Below are positions 1-8,643 of a DNA stretch of 46,644 nt, in pieces. The position numbers were made by a program, and so were the translations under genes. The stretch is from NCBI GenBank assembly GCA_020056225.1, contig JAGVIE010000060.1, forward strand, positions 1-46,644, read 5' to 3'. Position 1 is the first letter of the stretch. Each line of letters begins with the position of its first letter. The DNA is from Bacteroidota bacterium (lineage in GTDB: Bacteria; Bacteroidota; Ignavibacteria; UBA10030; SZUA-254). Below the pieces are notes generated by a model. The model saw only the letters and a list, made by a program, of their open reading frames with translations. It did no database searches and was not told the DNA's origin.

Positions 1-31
1 ATCTTCTTCTTCTGACTTGTTCTGCTTCCAT
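1..31 (-). CDS. Putative transposase OrfA, first codons only
   Basis: An ATG at 31 on the minus strand follows AAGGAG about nine bases upstream and reads MEAEQVRRRR up to the window edge. The identical start is at 46615 on the plus strand. Short basic N-termini like this are usual for the first reading frame of IS3-type elements. Only ten residues are visible, so the product is inferred from position inside the element. Confidence 0.5.
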   Translation of the reverse strand, partial: MEAEQVRRRR

Positions 32-97
32 TTCGGACTTCTCCTTTTCTCTAATATACTGGCTTTTCTCTCTGTCCGAAAATTAGGGGGAAGATCA
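1..97 (-). mobile_element. Left end of an IS3-family-like insertion sequence (truncated by window edge)
   Basis: Bases 2-97 are an exact reverse complement of 46549-46644, so the same element end lies at both window edges, reading outward. On the minus strand the element starts TGATCTTCCCCC and continues to a GGACAG motif. This resembles the TG-starting left inverted repeats of IS3-family elements, which often carry CCC and GGACA blocks. An AAGGAG ribosome-binding site and an ATG at 31 follow. The family assignment rests on end sequence and layout only, because the transposase body lies outside the window. Confidence 0.7.
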
Positions 98-291
98 CTT
101 ACTGCTTGAATACCTGGTTTCAGTTTTACTGCAATTTCTCGATCCACATATTGCACCTTTTGATTATTCCAGATAGTTGTTTTAATCTCTTTTCCTGCAA
201 TGAGATTTTGAGTAAAGCATGTATCTGATAATACAGTTAAATATACTGCGAATAATAAAACGCAGCCCAGTAAAATTTTATATGTCTTCAT
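98..291 (-). pseudogene. Secreted protein gene, N-terminal part, interrupted by the IS
   Basis: An ATG at 291 with AAAGGAG about seven bases upstream opens a frame of about 65 codons before the IS end at 97. The first 28 residues form a signal peptide (MKTYKILLGCVLLFAVYLTV, then a stretch ending near FTQ). The mature part contains VQYVDREIAVKLKPGIQ, which resembles the N-terminal prodomain of fervidolysin/subtilisin-like proteases, where 'GEILVKFKPG'-type sequence is common. The frame stays open through the IS end to the window edge, but codons below 98 come from the element. I infer a secreted protease precursor broken by insertion. The family call is weak; the truncation is clear. Confidence 0.5.
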
Positions 292-300
292 GACTTTAAC

Positions 301-330
301 TCCTTTTTGTCAAATTCCTTTTTGTCAAAT
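301..330. repeat. Tandem duplication of a 15-mer
   Basis: TCCTTTTTGTCAAAT occurs twice back to back at 301-315 and 316-330. The copy nearer the gene supplies the AAAGGAG ribosome-binding site for the ATG at 291, so the duplication sits in that gene's 5' leader. Nothing else is visible between 331 and 527; the plus-strand frame starting at 307 has no ribosome-binding site or recognisable family. Confidence 0.8.
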
Positions 331-527
331 TGTGATATATGTTGTTTATTAAAATTGAATTTTATAACTTTATACAAAAAGGAAAGCGCCCACAATGGGG
401 AAAACATTACACATCGAATGTATATCCTTGGCTGGGTTCTTCGATGGTGTAATGACCTTGCGAGCGCTTTTAATTTTAAGGCGGTGACCGATACCTTTTC
501 ATGTAATGGGTTTTTATTGTAACAAAA

Positions 528-1676
528 TTAATCCTGGATTCTTCTAACATATATTCCACCAATTTCCATACTTTTCGTACGACCTGCCAATAAAAAATTT
601 TCATTTCTATAAAATTCAATAGTATTTAACGATTTATACATAAAACCTTCTAATCCTTCGTTTAAATAATACCAATTGGAATTATCTCCTCTCTTCATCA
701 AACAACCTCTTGTTGTAGCCAAAAAAATTGAACCCGGTTGTATCTTGCTAAATAAAATTGAGACAACTCCTATTATAGTATCGGGCAATTGTTCTTTCTC
801 CCATGTAATGCCGCCGTCATTCGAGAGAAAAAATCCCTCAAACCTGACACTAGCATAGACTTTATTACTATTAAATGGAGAAACAGCCACAGCATCAAAC
901 ATACTGTTTGTTGTTCCTAACCCAGTTAAAATCCAGGTATCTCCACCATCTGTTGTTTTCCATAAACGTCCGGCATCAGCAGTGCCAGCATAAAGAACAT
1001 TTGAGTTGTTAGGATCGATTGCGATACTCACAACACCCTCTCTTAGAGTATCGCCTCGTGAAATATCCTTCCAGTTCTCACCTCCATCAGTCGATTTAAA
1101 GAATCTACCACCATAAAATCCACCTGTTCCAGCATAAAGGATATCATGATTTTGAGGATCAATGGCAAAAGAGCTTACACGTGTTTCCCAATTTATTATC
1201 ATACCATTAGTAATCTCAAACCAACTCTTTCCACCATTTGTACTTTTCAATACAGGTAATGGAATTGTATATACTATCTCAGGGTGACATTGATCTATAA
1301 CAATATCCCTAAACATAAAAAGTGGTGAACCGATTATCAATGTATCCCACGCTCTGCCGGAATTGGTACTTTTAAATAGTTTACCCATGTGTCCCGCACT
1401 GAAATCATATTGGCTTCCTGCATATATTATATTTTCATTTGTTGGATGTACTGCAATGGCAGTGACGGTCTCACTTGCAAGTCCTAGAAACCGCCATTGT
1501 TCAAATGTGCTTACCTCTACCGGTCCTTCTTTTTTACATCCGGTAATAATGAAGATTATCAGAAGAGCAACAAAAATGCTCGCTGCCTTAAACACAAAAA
1601 CCCACCTCATTCCTTTATTCATGGAATGCAAGTGGGTTGTTTTCACTTGTTTTATAATTACACGTTCCTCTGTCAT
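528..1676 (-). CDS. Lipoprotein with sortilin/BNR-type beta-propeller repeats
   Basis: A 382-residue protein. A hydrophobic segment (about residues 29-46) ends in the lipobox IITGC, predicting a lipid-anchored mature protein starting at Cys47. The mature part has repeated Asp-box/BNR motifs (KSTNGGKSW, KSTDGGENW, KTTDGGDTW, LSNDGGITW), each followed by a YAG-type strand. This is the pattern of sortilin/VPS10-like and YCF48-like propellers. The ATG at 1676 has AGAGGTG about seven bases upstream and is the annotated start. An internal ATG at 1622 would give a more ordinary signal peptide, so the first 18 residues are uncertain. Such proteins usually act as periplasmic or surface assembly or binding scaffolds; no catalytic site is visible. 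It appears to be monocistronic. Confidence 0.8.
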   Translation of the reverse strand: MTEERVIIKQVKTTHLHSMNKGMRWVFVFKAASIFVALLIIFIITGCKKEGPVEVSTFEQWRFLGLASETVTAIAVHPTNENIIYAGSQYDFSAGHMGKLFKSTNSGRAWDTLIIGSPLFMFRDIVIDQCHPEIVYTIPLPVLKSTNGGKSWFEITNGMIINWETRVSSFAIDPQNHDILYAGTGGFYGGRFFKSTDGGENWKDISRGDTLREGVVSIAIDPNNSNVLYAGTADAGRLWKTTDGGDTWILTGLGTTNSMFDAVAVSPFNSNKVYASVRFEGFFLSNDGGITWEKEQLPDTIIGVVSILFSKIQPGSIFLATTRGCLMKRGDNSNWYYLNEGLEGFMYKSLNTIEFYRNENFLLAGRTKSMEIGGIYVRRIQD

Positions 1677-2229
1677 TTTATGACACCTCTTTGTGTGATA
1701 ATAATTATTCTATATTTTTCTTCTCAACGAGTTGTCGAGAATTATCAATTTAGTTTTCTATCTTACTTTTACTATCCTCAATTCTGGTATTAGTATGGGG
1801 GAATGAACAGTAGCAATTTATATCTTATTTTTTTGAAAAACAAATCAGCTAAGAAATTCGACGCCCTGTAACACCTTGCACCACAATGAGTTATACGTGC
1901 TAACGGGGGGGGGGGTATTTTTATGTGAATAGATGACGAATAATTTTTTTGTGATTCTGAAATCTTTGTATATCGTATCGATAGAATAATGCAGTGAATT
2001 AAAGAACGTTTATCCAACTTTAGCGATTTAGTCAACCTCCACTTTTGCAACGGGCTGCATTGATTCCGGTGCAATTTGCATGATAGCACGAAATGAATGA
2101 TATGGAACTCAAAAATAACACTGATACAATTGTGTAAATCATTTTGTTCTTCATACGTTGTTCATCTCTGCGTGGGTTTTCTTCGTTTTAATCCTAAATT
2201 CTTTTTACCTTCAAATAGTAAAAGCAGTA
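1677..2229. other. Intergenic region with an 11-G tract
   Basis: About 550 bases with no convincing gene. It holds an uninterrupted run of 11 G at 1905-1915. A 99-codon minus-strand frame (1790-2089) crosses the tract but has no ribosome-binding site, domain or coding-like composition. The part next to 2229 is the untranslated tail of the alpha-mannosidase operon; I see no clear hairpin terminator there. Confidence 0.5.
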
Positions 2230-5200
2230 TTAAAACCACACCTTCACCGTGACCACCTGATTCTTCTTCGTCTTCATCCTAACAACATTTTTCTCGAACG
2301 GTACCGCACTTCCATCCTGCTCTAAAAAATTCGAAGTAAAAACTTTTTTCGGTACCTGCGGAAGTCTCAACACTGCATCGCTCTCTTCACCCTTTGCATC
2401 GTACCATTGGAAAATCCATGCGTCAGAGTCCTCGGCTTTTTTAATCGTTGTGAGAATAAGATTGGACGGCTCCAATTTCACAATCGAGTTAGTAGTTCCA
2501 AGTTTTCCCTTGTGTTTATCACTCATCACCGCAATCAGCGGGTTGTTATACTCATATCCTCTCTGAGTTGTGCCCGCCTGTTGCCAGCTATTATTATGCG
2601 GATAGAGTGCGTACTGAATCGAATGCTTGCCGCGGTCGGCGGTCGGGTCGGGCCACTTAGGTGAACGGAGAAGCGAGAGCCGCATAACGTTTCCTTTGAT
2701 ATCGTAACCGTACTTGGAAGCATTCAACAAACTTACGCCATAATCGTTTTGAGAGAGATCAGCCCACCGCTGGGCAGGAACTTCAACCTTAGCGCTGTCC
2801 CAGCTATCCTTCCATTGAGTCGAACGCTGAACCGAACCGTAGGGTATTTCGTACGTTGCTATCGGGTTGCTCACTGAAACCGGGAACGCGACCTTAAGCA
2901 TAGTTTTATCTTCCCACCAATCTACATCAGTTTTGAAATCTATGTAATCGATTCCATCATACAAAGAGATGTCTTGTGTAAAGAAAGTAGTCGGATAATC
3001 TTGCGTCGGCGCTTCTTTTTTCATTCCGGGTGTAAGGTAATCGCGTGTTACCCGCACCGTTGCGCGCACCGGTCCATTTTCTACAATTTCAACTTTCCGC
3101 AAAGTTGTTGGATATTTAACGCCCGTCAATCCAATGTTCCATGCATCCCAAGCAGACGGTTTGTCTTCGAGCATCTGAAGCTCGTTTCCGTATCCCGAAA
3201 GAATTTCCCTTCCGTTCCGTTTATCAATGATGCTTTTCATCCAACCGGTTACCGGATCGATATTGATGCTAAAGAATTCATTCTCCAACGATGTTTGAGA
3301 TATTTTTAGATTTTTCCCAACCATCGATGATTTATGTTTCCTCAATTCGTATGTCTTATATCCGAGGGATGGAACATTATCAGCTTTGAAGAGAATTTCA
3401 CGATGGTATTTATCCGTCCGGATTATTTGTGAAGAAATTTCTTTTCCCCCAACTTCAAAGACACTGTATTCATTGTTATCGGCTTCGGGAAGCTGGAGAG
3501 TAACTACGTTGGTTCGTTCCCACGATAGCGGATTGAATACAATCACCGGCTCGCCTTTTTTGACGGCTGAAGTACCGATTTGCTTCGTCAGGTAGGCAAG
3601 AGATTTCTTCAACTCAAAAGTGCCTATGGCTTCCGATTGTTTATACCGTTCAGGCGCATCGATATATACTTCACGAATACTGGAACCGGGAAGAATATCG
3701 TGAAACTGATTGAACAAAATATCCTTCCACGCTTCTTCGAGATCGGCAGAGTTGTATTTATAACCGAACATAGCGGCAAGTGAAGAAAATTTTTCGGCGT
3801 TGGTAAGAAGAACCTCGCTCTTGCGGTTCGATTCTTTCCCGTTTGCCTGTGTTGTGTATGTTCCCTGATGATATTCAAGATAAAGCTCATCTTTCCATAC
3901 TGGAAGCGTGGAAAGATTCTGTTTCTTCAGCCAGTCGAGGTATTGTGTTGTAGTGCCGTACTCGATGCTCGGATAAATATCGAGCGTTTTAAGATGTTCG
4001 ATACGGTCGATCATATCATCGGATGGTCCTCCGCCGTGGTCGCCGACTCCGAACAGAATCATCATCTTCGTGAAACTGGTATTCGCATCGAACTGTCTCG
4101 TCCAATCCACTAATCGGTATGGGTCATCGACTGTGTTCACATAATCGAAGGGGAAGTAGCTGAGAACTTTTGAACCATCGGGACTTTCCCACCAGAAAAC
4201 ACGGTACGGAAAAACATTCGTCTCATTCCACCCGATCTTTTGCGTGATGAAAGCATCTATGCCTGCATTAAGGTAGAACTGCGGCATGTTCCAGTTATAA
4301 CCGAACGAATCTGGATTCCAGCCAATCTTCACATCCACACCGAATTTTTCTTTGAAGTAGCGTTTTGCATAAAGCAGCTGCCTCATCCACGATTCACCGC
4401 TCGGTAAGTTGCAATCCGGCTCGATCCACATACCACCGATGATTTCCCATCTGCCATCTTTTATTCTGGGAATCATTCGTTTGAAGATATCCGGATAAAT
4501 TTTCTCCATCCAATCATAGTAAGCGGCTGAGCTTTGTGTGTAGGTGAAGTCGGGGCGGTAATCCATCATGTTAAGTACAGATGTAAATGTGTTTTTGCAA
4601 ACTTCGACTGTCTCACGTTCCCGCCATAACCAAGCCGCATCGATGTGCGCATTGGCATCGAAGAAAAGCGTGTAGCGTTTTGCGAACTCGTTGATAGGTT
4701 TTAACTGCTCACGGATTTTTGCAAGAGAAGCGGTAAACTTATCCAGCGCGCCGGAAGCGAGAGCTTGCAGATCAACTTCTCCGGCAAGTTTCTGGAGAAG
4801 AGCGTTCAATCTGATTTTTTCATCCCGATCCATCGATGATTTATCGGTGCCGGGATCCTGTTTTCTCCGTGCATTGGTCTGATAGGTATCGAAACTCAAC
4901 AGCTTCTGTCCGACCCGCATGCTTGTAGAAAAATCACGAACCATCAGACTTACCTGTTTTGATTTTTCCGATTCAAGCTCTGCGCGAATCAGACGCAGCG
5001 GTCCACCGGTATTAATTGCTTTGATTGCGATGAGAAATTTCTGCCCAGGTTTGGCATCATTTGTCAGCTCGAACTCACCATCCCATGGAAAATATCCTTT
5101 ACTCTCACCATTCACCCAGAGATATCCGTAATCATCCACAGAGACATGCAGCTTTACAGTTCCGCTCAGCGATTGACCGAGAATCATTTGCGGCAAGACG

Positions 5201-5454
5201 ATTTCCTTTCTGATCCAGCAGGAATCGGGATAGATGCGCTGATCGAGTTTTAAGTTGTCCCACTTTGAATCATCGAATCCGGGTTTTGTAGGATCGCCGT
5301 TGATGGATTGTTTCAGATCGGGACCGGATTTCCAGTCCGTGAATGAAACGGTTCCAAGAGAATCGAGTGACCGCACAAGTTTATCGACATTGGTTTGAGC
5401 AAGCAAGCCAAACGGCAACAAGAAAAATAATAAAACAGGTATAAAGGATTTCAT
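2230..5454 (-). CDS. Secreted GH38 alpha-mannosidase
   Basis: Hydrolyses terminal alpha-linked mannose from glycans. The first 20 residues are a signal peptide (MKSFIPVLLFFLLPFGLLAQ), so the enzyme is exported, probably to the periplasm. GH38 hallmarks are the zinc ligands in AHIDAAW (about His270 and Asp272), the nucleophile Asp in WNPDSFG (about Asp382), and the later zinc His in GDHGGGP. A lectin-like N-terminal domain precedes the catalytic barrel (about 255-560), followed by the usual beta-sandwich half. At 1074 residues the length suits the family. I chose the ATG at 5454 because AAAGGA lies six bases upstream; an ATG five codons earlier lacks a good site. It is the last gene of the sugar-transport operon, suggesting that the transported sugar is mannose or short mannosides released by this enzyme. 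Confidence 0.92.
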   Translation of the reverse strand: MKSFIPVLLFFLLPFGLLAQTNVDKLVRSLDSLGTVSFTDWKSGPDLKQSINGDPTKPGFDDSKWDNLKLDQRIYPDSCWIRKEIVLPQMILGQSLSGTVKLHVSVDDYGYLWVNGESKGYFPWDGEFELTNDAKPGQKFLIAIKAINTGGPLRLIRAELESEKSKQVSLMVRDFSTSMRVGQKLLSFDTYQTNARRKQDPGTDKSSMDRDEKIRLNALLQKLAGEVDLQALASGALDKFTASLAKIREQLKPINEFAKRYTLFFDANAHIDAAWLWRERETVEVCKNTFTSVLNMMDYRPDFTYTQSSAAYYDWMEKIYPDIFKRMIPRIKDGRWEIIGGMWIEPDCNLPSGESWMRQLLYAKRYFKEKFGVDVKIGWNPDSFGYNWNMPQFYLNAGIDAFITQKIGWNETNVFPYRVFWWESPDGSKVLSYFPFDYVNTVDDPYRLVDWTRQFDANTSFTKMMILFGVGDHGGGPSDDMIDRIEHLKTLDIYPSIEYGTTTQYLDWLKKQNLSTLPVWKDELYLEYHQGTYTTQANGKESNRKSEVLLTNAEKFSSLAAMFGYKYNSADLEEAWKDILFNQFHDILPGSSIREVYIDAPERYKQSEAIGTFELKKSLAYLTKQIGTSAVKKGEPVIVFNPLSWERTNVVTLQLPEADNNEYSVFEVGGKEISSQIIRTDKYHREILFKADNVPSLGYKTYELRKHKSSMVGKNLKISQTSLENEFFSINIDPVTGWMKSIIDKRNGREILSGYGNELQMLEDKPSAWDAWNIGLTGVKYPTTLRKVEIVENGPVRATVRVTRDYLTPGMKKEAPTQDYPTTFFTQDISLYDGIDYIDFKTDVDWWEDKTMLKVAFPVSVSNPIATYEIPYGSVQRSTQWKDSWDSAKVEVPAQRWADLSQNDYGVSLLNASKYGYDIKGNVMRLSLLRSPKWPDPTADRGKHSIQYALYPHNNSWQQAGTTQRGYEYNNPLIAVMSDKHKGKLGTTNSIVKLEPSNLILTTIKKAEDSDAWIFQWYDAKGEESDAVLRLPQVPKKVFTSNFLEQDGSAVPFEKNVVRMKTKKNQVVTVKVWF

Positions 5455-5504
5455 AACAAGTCCTTTCATAAGTAAAACAGTGAGATAATTTTTATTTCAA
5501 CGAA

Positions 5505-6098
5505 CTAAAACAAAAACAAATGAACACCGAGAACAAGTCTAATACCGCCATAATCGCCATAGAGTTCTTTTTGACGTGAACGGCGATAATCGTAGATGAC
5601 ATCTCCGAACAGCGACGAGCGTCCCTCGGCATCTAACGGCTGTTCAAATCCAACTCCACCAAAATATCCCAGCCGTTTATCCGTGTTTTGTGAGCTCTCC
5701 GACGATCGGGAGCTGGAGGTTGTTTGTTTGATCGAAATATAACTTACCCCCCCCGATAACCGGAGAAAGATACTGCCGCCTAAAAATTGCTTACTTAATA
5801 TTCCGACATGTATGAATCGTTCCGACAATTCCATAGTACTGTCATAAGATTGATCCATGATAGCTTTCGAACTAAAGAAAGAAATATCGCCTGCTGCAAA
5901 AATTGGAGCGCGCACAGGAAGACAAATACCCACGCCCCAAATAAGATCGGAAGACGATTGATAAGTTGCTCTGAATTCTGGGTGAGCCGGAAAAAATAGT
6001 CCGCCATAAAGTGTAAAGATGAACGGTTGTTCTTGCGCCAATACCGGCGGCGCTAACGATATAAGAATTGCATAGACAACGAATCGAATAATTTTCAT
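5505..6098 (-). CDS. Small outer-membrane beta-barrel protein
   Basis: A 197-residue protein with a signal peptide (MKIIRFVVYAILISLAPPVLA). The remainder alternates short amphipathic strands rich in Gly and aromatic residues and ends in HLFLF, the C-terminal Phe typical of outer-membrane barrels recognised by BamA. The size fits an eight-stranded OmpX/OmpA-like barrel. A low-complexity Ser/Thr loop (about 125-140) probably faces outward. Its ATG overlaps the stop of the upstream permease gene (ATGA at 6095-6098), and GAGG sits just upstream, so translation is probably coupled. Placement between permease and mannosidase suggests a role in sugar or glycan entry, but it matches no named transporter family that I recognise. 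Confidence 0.72.
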   Translation of the reverse strand: MKIIRFVVYAILISLAPPVLAQEQPFIFTLYGGLFFPAHPEFRATYQSSSDLIWGVGICLPVRAPIFAAGDISFFSSKAIMDQSYDSTMELSERFIHVGILSKQFLGGSIFLRLSGGVSYISIKQTTSSSRSSESSQNTDKRLGYFGGVGFEQPLDAEGRSSLFGDVIYDYRRSRQKELYGDYGGIRLVLGVHLFLF

Positions 6099-7057
6099 TT
6101 CATCCTCATTTGATCCAACAAAACTGCAAAAAGAATTACAACACCAAGCACTACCATCTGCACATACGAACCGACATTAAGAAGATTTAAACCGTTACGC
6201 AGTATGCCGATGAGCATCGCACCTAAAAATGTACCAACGATTGTACCCCGACCGCCAAACAAACTCGTACTACCAACAACCACAGCGGCTATCACGTCCA
6301 TCTCGTACATCAATCCGGCATTCGGTTGCCCGGAGTTCATTCGTGATGCCAGCAGAATTCCGCTGATTGCGGAAAGAACACCGCTGATAATATAAACAGA
6401 TAACAACGTGCGGTTTACGTTTATACCCGCTAATCGGGCTGCCTCTTTATTGCCGCCGACAGCATAAACATATCTGCCAAACTTAGTATGCTTCAGGATT
6501 GTGTATGCAACAATGTAGACACATATCATTATAATAGTTGGAATCGGAATACCGAAAACTCTTCCGCTTCCAAGAAAACTAAATTCTTCTGGGAATCCCC
6601 AAATCGGTCTGCCGTCTGTATACATATATGATGATCCGCGCCAGATCGTCATTAGTGAGAGCGTAACGATGAACGGAGTGATGTTGAATCGCGTAACAAA
6701 TAATCCCGCAAGAGATCCAGAAAATATTCCAACTGCTAATCCTGCAAGAAGTGCTAGTGGAAATGAAATAGAAAATGGTAAATCAAGTTTCAACACACTT
6801 GTTGCAATTACTCCGCTGAATGCAACCATCGCACCCACCGAGAGATCAATTCCCGCTGTGATAATTACAAACGTCATTCCCGCCGCAATAATTGCAGTAA
6901 TGGAAGTTTGTAATGTTACATTCAAAATATTATCAGCAGTAAAGAAATACGGCGAAAGTGAAGAAAATAAAGCGATTTCGGCGAGAAGAGCGATCGTAAT
7001 TCCAAATTCACCGATGATGGTTTTGATTTTTTTTGATCGTGGTAATTGCTCAACCAT
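6095..7057 (-). CDS. RbsC-like sugar ABC transporter permease (second copy)
   Basis: An integral-membrane subunit of a CUT2-type (ribose/galactose family) ABC importer. It has about ten hydrophobic segments. Family motifs include GIDLSVGAMVAFSGV after the third helix, GGNKEAARLAGI in the cytoplasmic coupling region, and FGGRGTIVGTFLGAMLIG near the C-terminus. The ATG at 7057 has GGAG seven bases upstream and overlaps the ATPase stop by eight bases. The open frame extends ten codons further upstream but without a ribosome-binding site. The product is 320 residues, normal for RbsC. It is similar in layout to the permease at 13576-14589, and the two may form a heterodimeric channel. Confidence 0.93.
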   Translation of the reverse strand: MVEQLPRSKKIKTIIGEFGITIALLAEIALFSSLSPYFFTADNILNVTLQTSITAIIAAGMTFVIITAGIDLSVGAMVAFSGVIATSVLKLDLPFSISFPLALLAGLAVGIFSGSLAGLFVTRFNITPFIVTLSLMTIWRGSSYMYTDGRPIWGFPEEFSFLGSGRVFGIPIPTIIMICVYIVAYTILKHTKFGRYVYAVGGNKEAARLAGINVNRTLLSVYIISGVLSAISGILLASRMNSGQPNAGLMYEMDVIAAVVVGSTSLFGGRGTIVGTFLGAMLIGILRNGLNLLNVGSYVQMVVLGVVILFAVLLDQMRMK

Positions 7058-8555
7058 GTGCTGTCTCCAAGTTGCCGCCGGTAGCAAGCGTCATGATTTT
7101 TTCCTGTGTCGCCTCTGAACGAGATAAAACTCCAGTTAGTTTTCCCTCACACATTACTGCAACTCGATCGCTAATGCCGAGAAGCTCCGGAAGGTCTGAA
7201 GAAATCACGATCACGCCGATTCCATCTTTCGCTAATTGGTTGATGAGATTGTAGATTTCGTATTTTACACCGACATCGATTCCGACTGTTGGTTCATCAA
7301 AGATAAGCAGTTTTGATTTCGTGAAAAGCCATCGGGCAAGCACAACTTTTTGCCGATTGCCGCCGCTTAAGTTTTTAACTTCCTGCTCAATTGACGGTGT
7401 TTTTATCCTCAGGTCATTTGTAAATTTATCCGCCACCGAATTTTCTTTTGAACGATTTATAAATAATCCTTTTACAACATCGTGGAGATTTGAAAGGGAT
7501 ATATTCTCTCTCACGTTCATCTGCATAATTAGACCATATTTGTTCCGATCTTCTGTAAGAAGTCCAATTCCTAGATCGATAGCTTCGCGAGGAGATTTAG
7601 GATAAATTTCTTTTCCTTCTAAATAAATCGAGCCGCTTTCTTTTCGATCAGCACCGAAGATTATACGGGCAAGCTCGCTCCTTCCGGCGCCTACAAGTCC
7701 GGAAAATCCCAAAATTTCTCCGCGGTAGACATTCAGATTGATATCTTTTAAAATACCGGCATTGAGATTTTCGATTCGAAGTATTTCCTCTCCGCGTTTC
7801 AATTCAATCTTTGGATATTCCTGTTCAAGCTCACGCCCGACCATCCATCCAACCAAACTTCTACGATCTGATTCTGCGACATTGCAGCTATGAATAAATT
7901 TTCCGTCACGCAACACAGTTAATCGATCACCAATCTCGAAAATTTCTTCAAGCCGGTGCGATATATAAATTATTCCAACGCCGTCCTGTTTTAATTTTTT
8001 AATGACCGCGAACAGATTTTTCAATTCATTTTCGGTAAGCGCTGCTGACGGTTCATCCATTGCAATTATTCTTACTTTTTTCGATAGTGCTTTTGCAATT
8101 TCAACTATTTGTCGTTTCGCAACACTCAGCGAACTGATAATTGCCGTCGGTGATATTTCTTCGCCAAGCTGAGCAAGCGATGCTCGTGCAATATCATTCA
8201 TCTTCTTGTAGTCAACAAACGGAGATTTCCCTTTGGTCGGTTCATTGCCCAGAAGAATATTCTCAGCCACAGAAAGTTCCGGTACAAGTTTAAAATCCTG
8301 ATAAATCATTCCGATTCCGGCTTTTTGGGAATCTGCCGGTGAGTGGAAATCGACTTCGTTTCCGTCTATTAAAATTACGCCGCTATCTTTTTTAATTGCT
8401 CCGGAAAGAACTTTCATCAGCGTGGATTTACCCGCGCCGTTTTCACCGAGAAGACAATGCACTTCACCGGCACGAAGATCAAAATTCACATCCGACAACG
8501 CCAGCACGCCGGGGTACTGCTTACGGATGTTTTGCATTTGGAGAAGAGGTGTCAC
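7050..8555 (-). CDS. RbsA/MglA-like double ATPase of sugar ABC transporter
   Basis: A 501-residue energising subunit with two fused ABC domains, as in RbsA, MglA and XylG. Domain 1 has Walker A GENGAGKST (about 36-44), a signature region (SSLSVAKRQ) and Walker B IIAMDEPSAAL. Domain 2 has the degenerate Walker A GLVGAGRSEL, signature LSGGNRQK and Walker B LLIFDEPTVGID, the usual asymmetry of this family. The start codon is GTG at 8555; an in-frame ATG six codons later lacks a ribosome-binding site. It overlaps the following permease gene by eight bases. It is the only ATPase in the operon and presumably serves both permeases. Confidence 0.95.
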   Translation of the reverse strand: MTPLLQMQNIRKQYPGVLALSDVNFDLRAGEVHCLLGENGAGKSTLMKVLSGAIKKDSGVILIDGNEVDFHSPADSQKAGIGMIYQDFKLVPELSVAENILLGNEPTKGKSPFVDYKKMNDIARASLAQLGEEISPTAIISSLSVAKRQIVEIAKALSKKVRIIAMDEPSAALTENELKNLFAVIKKLKQDGVGIIYISHRLEEIFEIGDRLTVLRDGKFIHSCNVAESDRRSLVGWMVGRELEQEYPKIELKRGEEILRIENLNAGILKDINLNVYRGEILGFSGLVGAGRSELARIIFGADRKESGSIYLEGKEIYPKSPREAIDLGIGLLTEDRNKYGLIMQMNVRENISLSNLHDVVKGLFINRSKENSVADKFTNDLRIKTPSIEQEVKNLSGGNRQKVVLARWLFTKSKLLIFDEPTVGIDVGVKYEIYNLINQLAKDGIGVIVISSDLPELLGISDRVAVMCEGKLTGVLSRSEATQEKIMTLATGGNLETAHG

Positions 8556-8565
8556 AGTTTTAATC

Positions 8566-8617
8566 GACCCCCTCTTTTATTCTCTCCCTTAACAAGGGGA
8601 GGATTGCAGGAGGGGTC
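8566..8617. repeat. Nested imperfect palindrome between operon genes (REP-like)
   Basis: GACCCCCTC at 8566-8574 pairs with GAGGGGTC at 8610-8617. Between them, CTCTCCCTT and AAGGGGAGG form an inner, imperfect stem. The element fills most of the gap between the binding-protein stop and the ATPase start, so the operon mRNA would carry a hairpin there. Such G/C-rich palindromes are often multi-copy in genomes of this type. It could tune the high binding-protein to low ATPase ratio by stabilising upstream mRNA, which is inference. Confidence 0.5.
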
Positions 8618-8643
8618 ATATTTAAACACAAATTCAACTTCAT

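Noticed and set aside
307-522. 71-codon plus-strand frame near the left edge
   Set aside because: No ribosome-binding site and no recognisable family; it lies over the leader of the disrupted gene on the other strand.
1860-1915. Integron attC-like site (GTTATAC ... TAACG around the G tract)
   Set aside because: Only short core-like words are present. The paired inner and outer boxes do not fold consistently, and no cassette genes or integrase are nearby.
1790-2089. 99-codon minus-strand frame
   Set aside because: No ribosome-binding site, no domain, and it depends on reading through the 11-G tract; composition is not coding-like.
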